34,305 bases of DNA from SZUA-217 sp964194555. Its GTDB lineage: Bacteria; Actinomycetota; Acidimicrobiia; Spongiisociales; ZC4RG35. The position numbers and the translations under genes are program-made. The stretch covers positions 1 through 34,305 of the forward strand of contig CAXMMT010000085.1 in NCBI GenBank assembly GCA_964194555.1. The letters run 5' to 3'. Shown here in pieces: positions 8,062 through 16,100 of this stretch. A model generated the notes under the pieces. That model searched no databases. It was given only the letters and a program-made list of their open reading frames with translations, and was not told where the DNA came from. Each line of letters starts with the position of its first letter. Within the stretch, counting starts at the first letter, position 1.

Positions 8062-8904
8062 ATGGACCCGAGACTTCTCGAACGCCGCAAGGTCGTTGCC
8101 GAAGACTCCGCTCAGCGCAACGTCGGACGACTGCTCAAGTTCATGGTGGGGGTGATCATCTTGGGGAGTCTCGTTTGGCTTGCCTTTTCGCCTTGGCTGA
8201 GCGTCAGTCAGGTGAGAACGGCCGGGATCGTCGCCAGTCATGCCAACGAGACGCTGGCAGCGAATCGAGTCGTGGCAGGGACGCCAATGATCATGCTGCA
8301 ACCTGATGCGGTCGAACAGATTTTGGAGTCGGACCCGTGGATTCGAAGTGCCCGCGTTCATCGTCAGTGGCCCGATGAGGTGATCGTCCGTATCGACGAA
8401 CGGGTTCCTATCGCATGGTTCCAAACCGCCGGTGGATGGGCCAGGCGTGACATCGAAGGTGTAGCGGTGCCGGGACCAAGCTCACCCGACAACACCATGC
8501 CCTGGGTACGACTGCCGTGGCTCGACGACGTCGATACCGAGAGCTCACTCTTTGTCCGCGGGGCGGCGGAGTTTGTATCGAGCCTTCCCCACTCGGCGCA
8601 CAACGACTTGACGATGCGTGTCGAAGATGGCGAATGGTGGGCTGTCGTCGATGGTTATCAGGTTCGTCTCGGTCGTCCGGTCGAGATGGCGGCCAAAGCC
8701 AGGAGTCTCTTCGTCCTTCTCCAGGAGTCACTAGCAGAGGATTCGATTCTGGTTCTCATCGCACCGACCCATCCTGCGGTTCAGCCGGCCGGTTTCCTCG
8801 CGGTGGTCCCTCGAGAGGGAGATGAGAATCGGGACGGTGAGGGGAACGCCGAGGCGGAGCAATCGGGCTCAGGCGACTCGGCCACGAATACCAGTGAACC
8901 TTAA
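8062..8904 (+). CDS. ftsQ: Cell division protein FtsQ/DivIB
   Basis: Bitopic membrane protein of the divisome that links cytoplasmic and periplasmic-side components (FtsB/FtsL in other bacteria). The 280 residues comprise a charged cytoplasmic stretch, one membrane helix at about 28-46, and a POTRA domain at about 48-120 (VSQVRTAGIV to VIVRIDERVPIAW). A beta domain and a polar low-complexity tail rich in E, G, S and N follow. The ATG at 8062 is preferred because AGGGAG sits 5 nt upstream; an in-frame GTG at 8056 overlaps the murB stop. Conservation in this family is low, so the call rests on topology, POTRA and position between murB and ftsZ. Confidence 0.88.
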   Translation: MDPRLLERRKVVAEDSAQRNVGRLLKFMVGVIILGSLVWLAFSPWLSVSQVRTAGIVASHANETLAANRVVAGTPMIMLQPDAVEQILESDPWIRSARVHRQWPDEVIVRIDERVPIAWFQTAGGWARRDIEGVAVPGPSSPDNTMPWVRLPWLDDVDTESSLFVRGAAEFVSSLPHSAHNDLTMRVEDGEWWAVVDGYQVRLGRPVEMAAKARSLFVLLQESLAEDSILVLIAPTHPAVQPAGFLAVVPREGDENRDGEGNAEAEQSGSGDSATNTSEP

Positions 8905-8962
8905 GGTTGTAGTAAAACCTTAGGCATTGGGGGTTTACTTAGCGCCGGTCTAACGGTAAACC
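8902..8962. promoter_or_regulatory. ftsQ-ftsZ intergenic region with two dyad symmetries
   Basis: The 102-bp gap before ftsZ is the largest non-element gap in the cluster and is AT-richer than its surroundings. TAAGGTT at 8902-8908 pairs with AACCTTA at 8916-8922 and includes the ftsQ stop codon. A second, nested dyad pairs GGTTTAC (8932-8938) plus TTAG (8939-8942) with CTAA (8950-8953) plus GTAAACC (8956-8962). These could be an operator, an RNA hairpin or an attenuator-like element controlling ftsZ. I could not identify a convincing -35/-10 pair. Confidence 0.4.
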
Positions 8963-9006
8963 TCTACTTCAGAGTTTGAAATCTTTGGCTAAATGGAGGT
9001 ATTCCG

Positions 9007-10056
9007 GTGAGCAATTCAAGTGGCGGCTATCTGGCCGTCATCAAAGTCGTTGGCATTGGCGGGGGTGGTGTCAACGCCGTCAACCGGATGGTCGAGGCCG
9101 GTGTTCGCGGTGTCGAGTTCATCGCGCTGAACACAGATGCCCAGGCACTGCTGATGAGTGACGCAGACGTGAAACTGGACATCGGACGCGACGTGACTCG
9201 CGGTCTTGGTGCGGGGGCAAACCCTGAGATAGGTCGGGCGGCCGCAGAGGAGCATCGCTCCGAGTTGGAAGACGCCCTCAAAGGCTCCGACATGATATTC
9301 ATCACCGCCGGCGAGGGCGGAGGAACCGGGACCGGTGGCGCCCCGGTTGTCGCCGAGGTTGCCCGATCGGTGGGCGCCCTTACCGTTGGTGTCGTCACCC
9401 GACCCTTTGGTTTCGAGGGCCGTCGTCGTGCTGTCTATGCCGAGCAAGGCATCGATGCACTCAAGGAGGCCGTCGATACTCTCATCATCATCCCCAATGA
9501 TCGTCTTCTCGACGTGGGCGACCCATCGGCGCCGATAATGGAGACCTTCCGTCTCGCCGATGAGGTCCTCATGAGTGGTGTCACCGGGATCACCGATCTG
9601 ATCACCACGCCCGGGTTGATCAACGTCGACTTCGCCGATGTGAGGACCATCATGTCTGACGCCGGCTCGGCAGTAATGGGCATCGGCCGAGCCACCGGTG
9701 AGAACCGGGCCAGCCAGGCTGCTGAGCGTGCCATCTCGAGTCCGATGCTGGAGAACTCGATGGACGGCGCCAAGGGTGTCCTGCTCTCGGTATCGGGGCC
9801 GGCCTCGATGACCCTTCACGAGGCAACCGAGGCTGCTCGAGTGGTCTCCGATCACGCCGACGCGGAGGCGGACATCATCTTCGGAGCGATCATCGATGAT
9901 GACCTCGCCGAGGAGATGAAGGTCACCGTGATCGCCGCCGGGTTCGAAGGCCGCCGCCGCCCGAACATTGCCGCGGGGTCGCGACCGAGTCAGACGTCGT
10001 CAGCCGTCGATAGCGGAGATGACATGCTGGACATACCGAGTTTCGTTCAGGGATGA
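9007..10056 (+). CDS. ftsZ: Cell division protein FtsZ
   Basis: Tubulin-like GTPase that polymerises into the Z ring. It has 349 residues. The GTP-binding domain has VVGIGGGGVNAVNRM near residue 13, ALNTDAQAL, and the tubulin signature GEGGGTGTGGAPVVA. The T7 loop region follows with INVDFADVRTIMSDAGSAVMG. The linker is short, and the C-terminal peptide DDMLDIPSFVQG matches the conserved tail that binds SepF and other partners. The start is a GTG with GGAGG 7 nt upstream, one of the strongest ribosome-binding sites in the window. The preceding dyad-rich gap suggests its own promoter. Confidence 0.97.
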   Translation: MSNSSGGYLAVIKVVGIGGGGVNAVNRMVEAGVRGVEFIALNTDAQALLMSDADVKLDIGRDVTRGLGAGANPEIGRAAAEEHRSELEDALKGSDMIFITAGEGGGTGTGGAPVVAEVARSVGALTVGVVTRPFGFEGRRRAVYAEQGIDALKEAVDTLIIIPNDRLLDVGDPSAPIMETFRLADEVLMSGVTGITDLITTPGLINVDFADVRTIMSDAGSAVMGIGRATGENRASQAAERAISSPMLENSMDGAKGVLLSVSGPASMTLHEATEAARVVSDHADAEADIIFGAIIDDDLAEEMKVTVIAAGFEGRRRPNIAAGSRPSQTSSAVDSGDDMLDIPSFVQG

Positions 10057-10673
10057 TCGTGCCGCCCCGGTGGTCTGGGGCAGCTTTCAGTGAGGCCTCG
10101 GATGGTGATATCCGCAACGACCTCGACGCACGCGCCGCGCTCAGCGAGAGGCTGGGTGTTTCGGAATCATGGGCCACGGTTCGCCAAGTTCATGGCAGCG
10201 TCGTCGTGAGGGCATCGGACTCGGGTGATGCCGGCAATGCCGACGCAATCTGGACAACCGAGCCTGGTTTGCCGGTGGCCGTCTTCACGGCCGATTGTTT
10301 TGCAGTGGTGATGACCGCACCGGAGGCGGTCGGTGTGGCTCACGCAGGCTGGAGGGGTGCGCTGGCGGGTGTCGTCGGCGAACTGAGGTCGGCGATGGTC
10401 GGAAGCGGTCATATTCCAACCAGGGCCGGCATCGGACCCGGGATAGGACCTTGCTGTTTCGAAGTGGGTGCCGAAGTGATGCGCGAGTTCCCTGACGACA
10501 GCGCGATGACGGCCTGGGGCACGGCCTCGGTAGATCTCTCGGGCTCGATTCTTCGCCAACTCGACGGAATCGAGACCTGGGTCTCCCACGGCTGCACCTA
10601 TCACGACGACGGTTGGTTCAGTCGCCGGAGAGACGCCAGACCCGATCGTCTCGCAGCAGTCGGGTGGGTCTAG
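10053..10673 (+). CDS. pgeF: PgeF/YfiH-family purine nucleoside phosphorylase-like (multicopper polyphenol oxidase) protein
   Basis: Member of the YfiH/DUF152 family, known as a zinc-dependent purine nucleoside phosphorylase/adenosine deaminase and also linked to removal of mis-incorporated residues from peptidoglycan precursors. It has 206 residues, shorter than the usual 230-250 mainly at the N-terminus. The metal and active-site landmarks are intact: RQVHG, TADCFAVVM, VGVAHAGWRG, GIGPGIGPCCFEVG and HGCTYHD. It starts in an ATGA overlap with ftsZ. Its TAG stop at 10671-10673 is the first triplet of a shortened inverted-repeat element. Confidence 0.88.
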   Translation: MIVPPRWSGAAFSEASDGDIRNDLDARAALSERLGVSESWATVRQVHGSVVVRASDSGDAGNADAIWTTEPGLPVAVFTADCFAVVMTAPEAVGVAHAGWRGALAGVVGELRSAMVGSGHIPTRAGIGPGIGPCCFEVGAEVMREFPDDSAMTAWGTASVDLSGSILRQLDGIETWVSHGCTYHDDGWFSRRRDARPDRLAAVGWV

Positions 10674-10720
10674 TGCCCCGACCACCAACGTTTGCCGCGT
10701 TCACGACGGCCAGTGCACCA
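10671..10720 (+). mobile_element. Internally deleted copy (about 50 bp) of the dispersed inverted-repeat element
   Basis: The first 42 or so bases match the left end of the full-size element almost exactly (TAGTGCCCCGACCACCAACG onward). The sequence then jumps from GGCCAGTG directly to the right-end GCACCA. Both termini are therefore kept and the middle is lost. It is preceded by C, giving CTAG. The TAG is the pgeF stop codon, and the final A is the first base of the yggS ATG. Confidence 0.7.
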
Positions 10721-11373
10721 TGAGCTACCCGTCGGTGATGAAACGGGTATCGGATGCTGCGGCGAGATCGGGGCGCGACCCCGGTGAGATCACACTTGTC
10801 GCAGTTTCGAAGACCAAGACTGTCGAAGAGATCATGAGTGTCTACGTTCAAGGTCACCGCGACTTCGGAGAGAACCGCTCCCAGGAGCTGGCGACGAAGG
10901 CGCCATTGCTCCCTGACGATATCCGCTGGCATTTCGTCGGATCGCTCCAATCAAACAAGATCAGAGTTGTCCGGCCTGTGAGCCATCTGCTCCACTCGAT
11001 GGATCGGCGATCCCTTGCGTTGGGGTGGGTCAAGGGTCAGGGGATGCCTCCTCCGGTTCTGCTTCAAGTGAATGTTGGTGAGGAGGGGCAGAAGTCCGGC
11101 GCCAAGATCGAAGAAACTGGTTCGCTTGTCGAGTGGATGAGTGGTCTGGGTCTCGATGTCAGGGGTCTCATGGCCATCCCGCCCATTCCCGACCGGCCTG
11201 AGGCCAGCCGTCGGTATTTTGTGATGCTGAGGGAGTTGCGAGATCGTGTCTCGATCGAGAATCCATCTGTTGTCGAGCTCTCCATGGGCATGACCGACGA
11301 TTTCGAAGTCGCCATCGACGAAGGAGCTTCTATCATTCGGGTAGGACGGGCTATCTTTGGTCCGCGTAATTGA
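10720..11373 (+). CDS. YggS/PLPBP family pyridoxal-phosphate homeostasis protein
   Basis: PLP-binding protein of the YggS/PROSC (alanine racemase N-terminal-like barrel) family, involved in vitamin B6 and amino-acid homeostasis with no known catalytic reaction. It has 217 residues. The PLP lysine is K31 in LVAVSKTK, followed by FGENRSQEL, WHFVGSLQSNK, QVNVGEEGQKSG, LSMGMTDDFEVAI and IRVGRAIFGPR, all standard family blocks. It lies between pgeF and sepF, as in many Gram-positive division clusters. The ATG begins at the right edge of the short inverted-repeat element and lacks a clear Shine-Dalgarno sequence. Confidence 0.93.
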   Translation: MSYPSVMKRVSDAAARSGRDPGEITLVAVSKTKTVEEIMSVYVQGHRDFGENRSQELATKAPLLPDDIRWHFVGSLQSNKIRVVRPVSHLLHSMDRRSLALGWVKGQGMPPPVLLQVNVGEEGQKSGAKIEETGSLVEWMSGLGLDVRGLMAIPPIPDRPEASRRYFVMLRELRDRVSIENPSVVELSMGMTDDFEVAIDEGASIIRVGRAIFGPRN

Positions 11374-11387
11374 CCGGAGCCACATCG

Positions 11388-11903
11388 ATGTCCTCACTGT
11401 TCTCAAAAGCACTTGTCTATCTGGGTCTCGTCGACGAGGACGAGGTCGACTCCGAGGCCATGGCCGTCACGTCGGATACTGCCATCGGGCGAAACGGTGT
11501 TGACTCGATGCCTGAAGGCCGGAGGGTGGAACCACCACCAACCTCGCGGGCAGCAACACGGCCCCAAGGCCGGTCTGAGGCTGCCGTTGCCGGTGGTTCG
11601 ATGGTTCACCACGTAGAGATCCAGTCGGACATTCTGGTCGTTGAGGAATTCGCCGATGCCCGAGTTTTGGCCGACAGGATTCGCGAACGCACACCGGTTG
11701 TGCTCGACATGAGACAGGCCGATCAGGATCTCGTCAGACGGGTTGTCGACTTTTCCTCCGGTCTGATCTATGCCCTCGATGGATCGATGCGGAGGGTCGG
11801 GGATGGTCTGGTTGCGGTTCTGCCGCCGCGGGTGACCCTGAGTCGCGACGAGAAACGACGTCTGGCTTCTCTGGGGGCTTACGAGCTCGACGACGTCGAC
11901 TGA
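11388..11903 (+). CDS. sepF: Cell division protein SepF
   Basis: Membrane-associated FtsZ anchor; in bacteria without FtsA, as here, SepF tethers the Z ring to the membrane and is essential. It has 171 residues. An N-terminal amphipathic helix (MSSLFSKALVYLGLVDEDE) is followed by a variable linker at about 20-80. The C-terminal SepF fold is DILVVEEFADARVLADRIRE through VVDFSSGLIYALDGSMRRVGDGLVAVLP. The ATG at 11388 has GGAG about 9 nt upstream. A TTG at 11370 would overlap the yggS stop but adds only six residues ahead of the membrane helix. Confidence 0.93.
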   Translation: MSSLFSKALVYLGLVDEDEVDSEAMAVTSDTAIGRNGVDSMPEGRRVEPPPTSRAATRPQGRSEAAVAGGSMVHHVEIQSDILVVEEFADARVLADRIRERTPVVLDMRQADQDLVRRVVDFSSGLIYALDGSMRRVGDGLVAVLPPRVTLSRDEKRRLASLGAYELDDVD

Positions 11904-11906
11904 ACG

Positions 11907-12167
11907 GTGAGCTTCATCCGGGAGATCATCAACATTGCTCTTACCCTCTACTTCTACGCGGTATTTCTCTGGGTGATCCTGTCATGGATACCCGCTTCAG
12001 CCGCCCACGCCGTGGGCAGGCTCCAGACTTTTCTCGATCGGATCATCTATCCGGTGATACTGCCGATACGGCGTGTGATCCCGCCGGTTCGGATTGGAGG
12101 AGGGGCGCTCGACCTTTCGCCGATAATCCTTCTCATCGGCCTTACCTTTCTCCGCCGGCTGGTCTGA
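11907..12167 (+). CDS. YggT family membrane protein
   Basis: Small membrane protein of 86 residues with two hydrophobic segments, about 8-28 and 65-84. The loop between them carries the YggT-type basic/proline motif DRIIYPVILPIRRVIPP. The family's function is poorly known; it is linked to division and osmotic homeostasis because it sits beside sepF and divIVA in many genomes, as it does here. The start is a GTG 3 nt after the sepF stop with no strong ribosome-binding site, consistent with coupling to sepF. Confidence 0.88.
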   Translation: MSFIREIINIALTLYFYAVFLWVILSWIPASAAHAVGRLQTFLDRIIYPVILPIRRVIPPVRIGGGALDLSPIILLIGLTFLRRLV

Positions 12168-12170
12168 TCC

Positions 12171-12199
12171 TTGGAACTACGATTCTCGGTTCTTATCCT
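12171..12199 (+). promoter_or_regulatory. Putative promoter of divIVA
   Basis: TTGGAA at 12171-12176 and TATCCT at 12194-12199 are separated by exactly 17 bp. They match the sigma-70/SigA consensus at 4 of 6 positions in each hexamer. The pair falls in the 59-bp yggT-divIVA gap and would start transcription about 20 nt before the divIVA ATG. Confidence 0.5.
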
Positions 12200-12226
12200 G
12201 GTTTCCCGAGCGAAAGGTTTTGGACA

Positions 12227-12904
12227 ATGGTGATGACACCTTCGGATGTGGAGCAAAAGACCTTCTCGACAGCCCTTCGAGGTTATGACCTCGATGAGGT
12301 TGACGACTTTCTCGACGACGTCATTTCGACGATCCGCGATCTTCAAGATCAAATCGCCGAAGCGAAGGCTGTCAAGCCATCGCCCGCCCCGACACCTGTC
12401 GAAGACGAGAGCGTCATCGGTCGTGTCCTCATGACTGCCCAGGCCACGGCCGACACCATGATCGAGGATGCCCGCGAAGAGGCAGACCAGCTCCTCGCTG
12501 ACGCCCGATCCGAGGCTGACTCATGGACGGATGAGCGTGACGTGAAGAGGGCGGCTGCCGAAGAGGAGATGGCCGATCTCGGTCGCCTTGTTGGGAGTGT
12601 CCGCAATCAACTCGCAGTGCTGGCAACCGTCGTGGCCGATCGTCTCGATGAGATGGACCAAGCTATCGGTGGCCAAGACCGAGCAGACCAGGGTCTGGAA
12701 ATCTCTGACGACGTCGAAGAGGACTCCTCAGAAGCGACGGAACCTCATGCGGCTGGTGTTGACTCTGGGGAGGAGGAGGACGACGCCACGGATCACGAAT
12801 CGGAGACCGGTTCCGTCGGAGATGAAGAGGACGACGAGGACACCGAGCCGGGTGACGACACAGCGGGCGAGTCTTCCTCCGCGGAGAACGACCGCCGGGA
12901 CTGA
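12227..12904 (+). CDS. divIVA: DivIVA/Wag31-like polar growth and division protein
   Basis: Coiled-coil scaffold that binds curved membranes at poles and septa; in actinobacteria (Wag31) it directs polar cell-wall synthesis. It has 225 residues. The N-terminal DivIVA domain is MTPSDVEQKTFSTALRGYD followed by DEVDDFLDDV. A coiled coil spans about 75-150 and is rich in alanine and acidic residues. A strongly acidic Asp/Glu/Ser/Thr-rich tail from about 160 to the end is unusual in its charge. The ATG at 12227 has AAAGG 9 nt upstream; an alternative ATG lies at 12233. The frame is open upstream across yggT, but that part is a shadow. Confidence 0.92.
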   Translation: MVMTPSDVEQKTFSTALRGYDLDEVDDFLDDVISTIRDLQDQIAEAKAVKPSPAPTPVEDESVIGRVLMTAQATADTMIEDAREEADQLLADARSEADSWTDERDVKRAAAEEEMADLGRLVGSVRNQLAVLATVVADRLDEMDQAIGGQDRADQGLEISDDVEEDSSEATEPHAAGVDSGEEEDDATDHESETGSVGDEEDDEDTEPGDDTAGESSSAENDRRD

Positions 12905-12906
12905 CT

Positions 12907-13032
12907 GTGCCTGAGTTCATCTGTCAGTTCCTGGCAGGCGACCGACCCGAGCTGATCACAGATCCCAACGCCTGGTCAGAAGAGGACGAGAGAGCCAGCA
13001 ACGACCACTATCAGCGGCTTGCGTATACCTAG
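12907..13032 (+). pseudogene. YciI-like protein remnant (N-terminal 41 codons)
   Basis: A GTG-started 41-codon frame begins 2 nt after the divIVA stop and ends at the TAG that opens the inverted-repeat element. The peptide (VPEFICQFLAGDRPELITDP, then NAWSEEDERASNDHYQRLAYT) resembles from memory the N-terminal strand-helix of YciI-like dimeric alpha/beta-barrel proteins, which are normally about 90-110 residues. The rest of such a protein is absent, and beyond the element the sequence is already ileS on the other strand. It is most likely a 3'-truncated gene; a genuine 41-residue protein cannot be excluded. Confidence 0.45.
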
Positions 13033-13193
13033 TGCTCTGGCCACCAACGTTGGCGATGTTGAGGGCGAGGCAGTGGTGTCTCTGGCAAGGACACAGGACG
13101 AAGGCGCACCTGGCCGTTCGTTGAGGACGAGGACACAGCCAGGGGCATCACTGGCCGTCGTGAACGCGGCAAACGTTGGTGGTCGGGGCACTA
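13030..13193 (-). mobile_element. Dispersed inverted-repeat (MITE-like) element, full-size copy between convergent genes
   Basis: This is a 164-bp non-coding element and the best-preserved copy. The left end TAGTGCTCTGGCCACCAACG and the right end (reading inward on the minus strand) TAGTGCCCCGACCACCAACG form a terminal inverted repeat of about 25 bp with few mismatches. The flanks read C-TA-element-TA-G, as expected for TA duplication on insertion into CTAG. Both ends supply in-frame stop codons: TAG at 13030-13032 for the YciI-like remnant, and TAG on the minus strand at 13191-13193 for ileS. The short open frames inside are not credible genes. Confidence 0.82.
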
Positions 13194-16100
13194 GACCCTA
13201 ACGATCTCCAGCCGAATGGTGTAACCGTCGATCTCGACATCAGGTGCTTCGAGATCGCTGCTTCTCGCTAGTTCGGTCGCCAGAACCTCACTGGTGATGT
13301 GGTCTCTGTATTGATCGAGGGACGCCACAACCTCGTTGTCGGTTGTCTGCCAGGTCAAATGGATGCGATCAGAAACCTGGAGACCCGCCTCGCGGCGCAT
13401 GTTCTGGACTTTGCTGACGATCTCACGAGCCAGACCCTCGAGTTTGAGATCTCTGGTGATTGTCGTGTCCAGCGCGCATGCGAATTGAGGGCCGGATTCG
13501 ACAATGGTCCCAGGGACCGGAGTTCGCTCGATGAGAATGTCGTCGAGCGTGATCTCCAGTTCGGCGAGCTCGGTTGATCCTCCTTGGAGAAGGTCTTCTA
13601 TCTGATCTCCTGAGAGTTCGGCGATCGCTGTGGCCGCATCAGTCATTCCGGAGCCAAGAACCGGGCCCAGCTTGCGGTAGTTCGCTTTGGCCGAGAGGTG
13701 GACGAACGCGGCCTCGTCTGAACTGACTGTTACCTGCTTCACATTGAGCTCGTCGGCTATCACCGAGACATGGGCTTTTACGGCATCGGCAACGGTGGGG
13801 TCGCGGGTCAGGACGGTGAGTCGTGATAGCGGCTGGCGAACCCGATGGCCTTCCTTCTTTCGAAGATTGCGTCCGAGTCGTGCGACCTCGCGCACATGGG
13901 CCATTGCCGTTTCCAGCTCTCGATCGATGAGGGCCTCATCGGCCATGGGAAAGTCTCGATGGTGAACGCTCGACGGGGAGTCGGAGTGGTGACGGGCCAC
14001 CAGGTCCTGATAGATGTGCTCTGTGATGAAGGGCAGAACAGGAGCGAGAACCTCGCTGAACGTGGTGAGAACCTCGTAAAGGGTGGCGAAGGCGGCGAGC
14101 TTGTCGGTGTCACCCTCCCCACTCTCACCCCGAGAGCGCCAGAATCGACGGCGGGACCGGCGCACATACCAGTTGGTGAGATGATCGATGAGACCGAGTG
14201 TCGGTGGCACCACGTTGTAGAGGTAGTAGCCCTCCATCTGGGTGTTCACCTCGGAGATGAGGCTCTGGAGCACCGAGAGGATCCAGCGGTCCATCTCAGG
14301 TCTGTCCGCGGCGAGTGGGGCCGACCTGAGGTCTTCGATGGTTATCCCGTCTGCCTCGGCGTACGTGGTGAAGAAGCTGTAGGTGTTCCACATCGGGAGT
14401 AGAACGGTTCGCACCACTCCGCCAACACCGTCTTTGGAGAAGCGAAGCGGCTCGGCTCGTAGAACGGGCGAGTTGATCAGGAAGGCTCTCAGCGCGTCGG
14501 CGCCGAGCTCGTCGAGGATCTCGGAAGGGTCGGCGTAGTTCTTCAGGCTCTTCGACATCTTGCGGCCGTCCTCAGCGAGAATCATCCCGTTGACGACGCA
14601 GTTCTCGAATGCCGGTCGATCGAACAGGGCAGTCGACAGGACGATCAGGGTGTAGAACCAGCCTCTGGTCTGGTCGAGGCCTTCGGCGATGAACTGAGCG
14701 GGAAAAGTGGCCTCGAAGCGCTCCTTGTTCTCAAACGGGTAGTGAAGCTTTCCATATGGCATCGAGCCGGACTCGAACCAGACGTCGAGGACCTCGGGCA
14801 CCCGCGTCATCAGACCGTCACAGGTTTCACAGTCCCAATGGATCTCATCGAGGATGTGCTTGTGGAGGTCGTTGGGGCGTTTTCCCGAGAGGCTCTCCAA
14901 CTCGTCCAGAGATGCCACTGCCACCTGCTCGTCACAACCGTCGCACTCCCAGATCGGGATGCAAGACCCCCAGTACCTGTTGCGGCTGATTGCCCAGTCC
15001 CTGGCTCCGGACAACCAATTGCCGAAGCGGCGACTTCCGACATGGTCAGGAACCCAATGAATCGTGTCGTTCAACTCGACCATGCGGTCCCGGAATTGCT
15101 CCACTGCGACGAACCAGGTCGGAATGGCCTTGTAGATGAGAGGAGTGCCCGTGCGATAGCAGAATGGATAGGAGTGGGTGATGCGCTCGGACCTGACAAG
15201 TTTTCCGGACTCCTCGAGGAGGCGGATCAGGGTGGAGTCTGCGTCTTTGATGTTCTGATCCGCTACGTCCGAAACTTCGTGGTTGAACTTTCCTTCGGGG
15301 TCGACCGGATCCACGAGGTTGTTGAGTCCGGCGTTCTGGAGTGCCAGGAAGTCGGCTTCGCCGTAGGCCGGCGCCATGTGAACCAGACCGGTCCCTTCGT
15401 CAACGGTGACATCGTCCGATTCGATTATGCGGAAAGCGCCCCTGTCCCGTTCCTCACCGAAATAGTCGAAAGGCGGGTCGTAGGAGATCCCGAGCAGGTC
15501 GCGGCCAAGTGCTGTAGCAACGATGCGAGGATGTTCGCCAAACTCTGATGATGCCCTCTTCGCGGTGATCCAGTAGTGGCCACCCTCGTGAGAGACCCTG
15601 ACGTACTCATGATCTAGACCGACAGCTATCGCCAGGTTGCCGGGAAGAGTCCATGGCGTTGTCGTCCAGATCAGCAGGTAGTCGTCGGTCTGGGCCTTTT
15701 CGTTCCCGTCGAGAATTCGAAGACGCACCGTGATCGACGGGTCCTCGATGTCGCGGTAGTCGAGGTTGGCCTCGAAGTTGGAGAGAGGAGTGGAGGCGCC
15801 CCATGAATAAGGGAGAACCTTGAAGTCGCGGTAGACGAGACCTTTGTCCCACAGTTGGGCGAAAACCCACCACACAGTCTCCATGAACTCGGGATCCATC
15901 GTGGTGTAGGCGTCCTCAAAGTCGACCCACCGGCCGATACGTTCCGTCAGCCTCTCCCACGTCTCGGTGTTGGTCTGCACCTCGAATCGGCATTCTTCGT
16001 TGAAGCGGGCTACACCGTATTGGTTGATCTCGGTGGGACCGGAGATACCGAGACGCTTCTCGACTTCCATCTCGATTGGCAGCCCGTGGGTATCCCATCC

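Noticed and set aside
11984..12226. 5' extension of the divIVA frame across yggT
   Set aside because: The real start at 12227 has a ribosome-binding site and a promoter, and the DivIVA domain begins there.
13019..13201. 60- and 71-codon open frames across the element at 13030-13193
   Set aside because: They run through the inverted-repeat element, have no ribosome-binding site and recur only because the repeat recurs. They are not conserved protein sequence.
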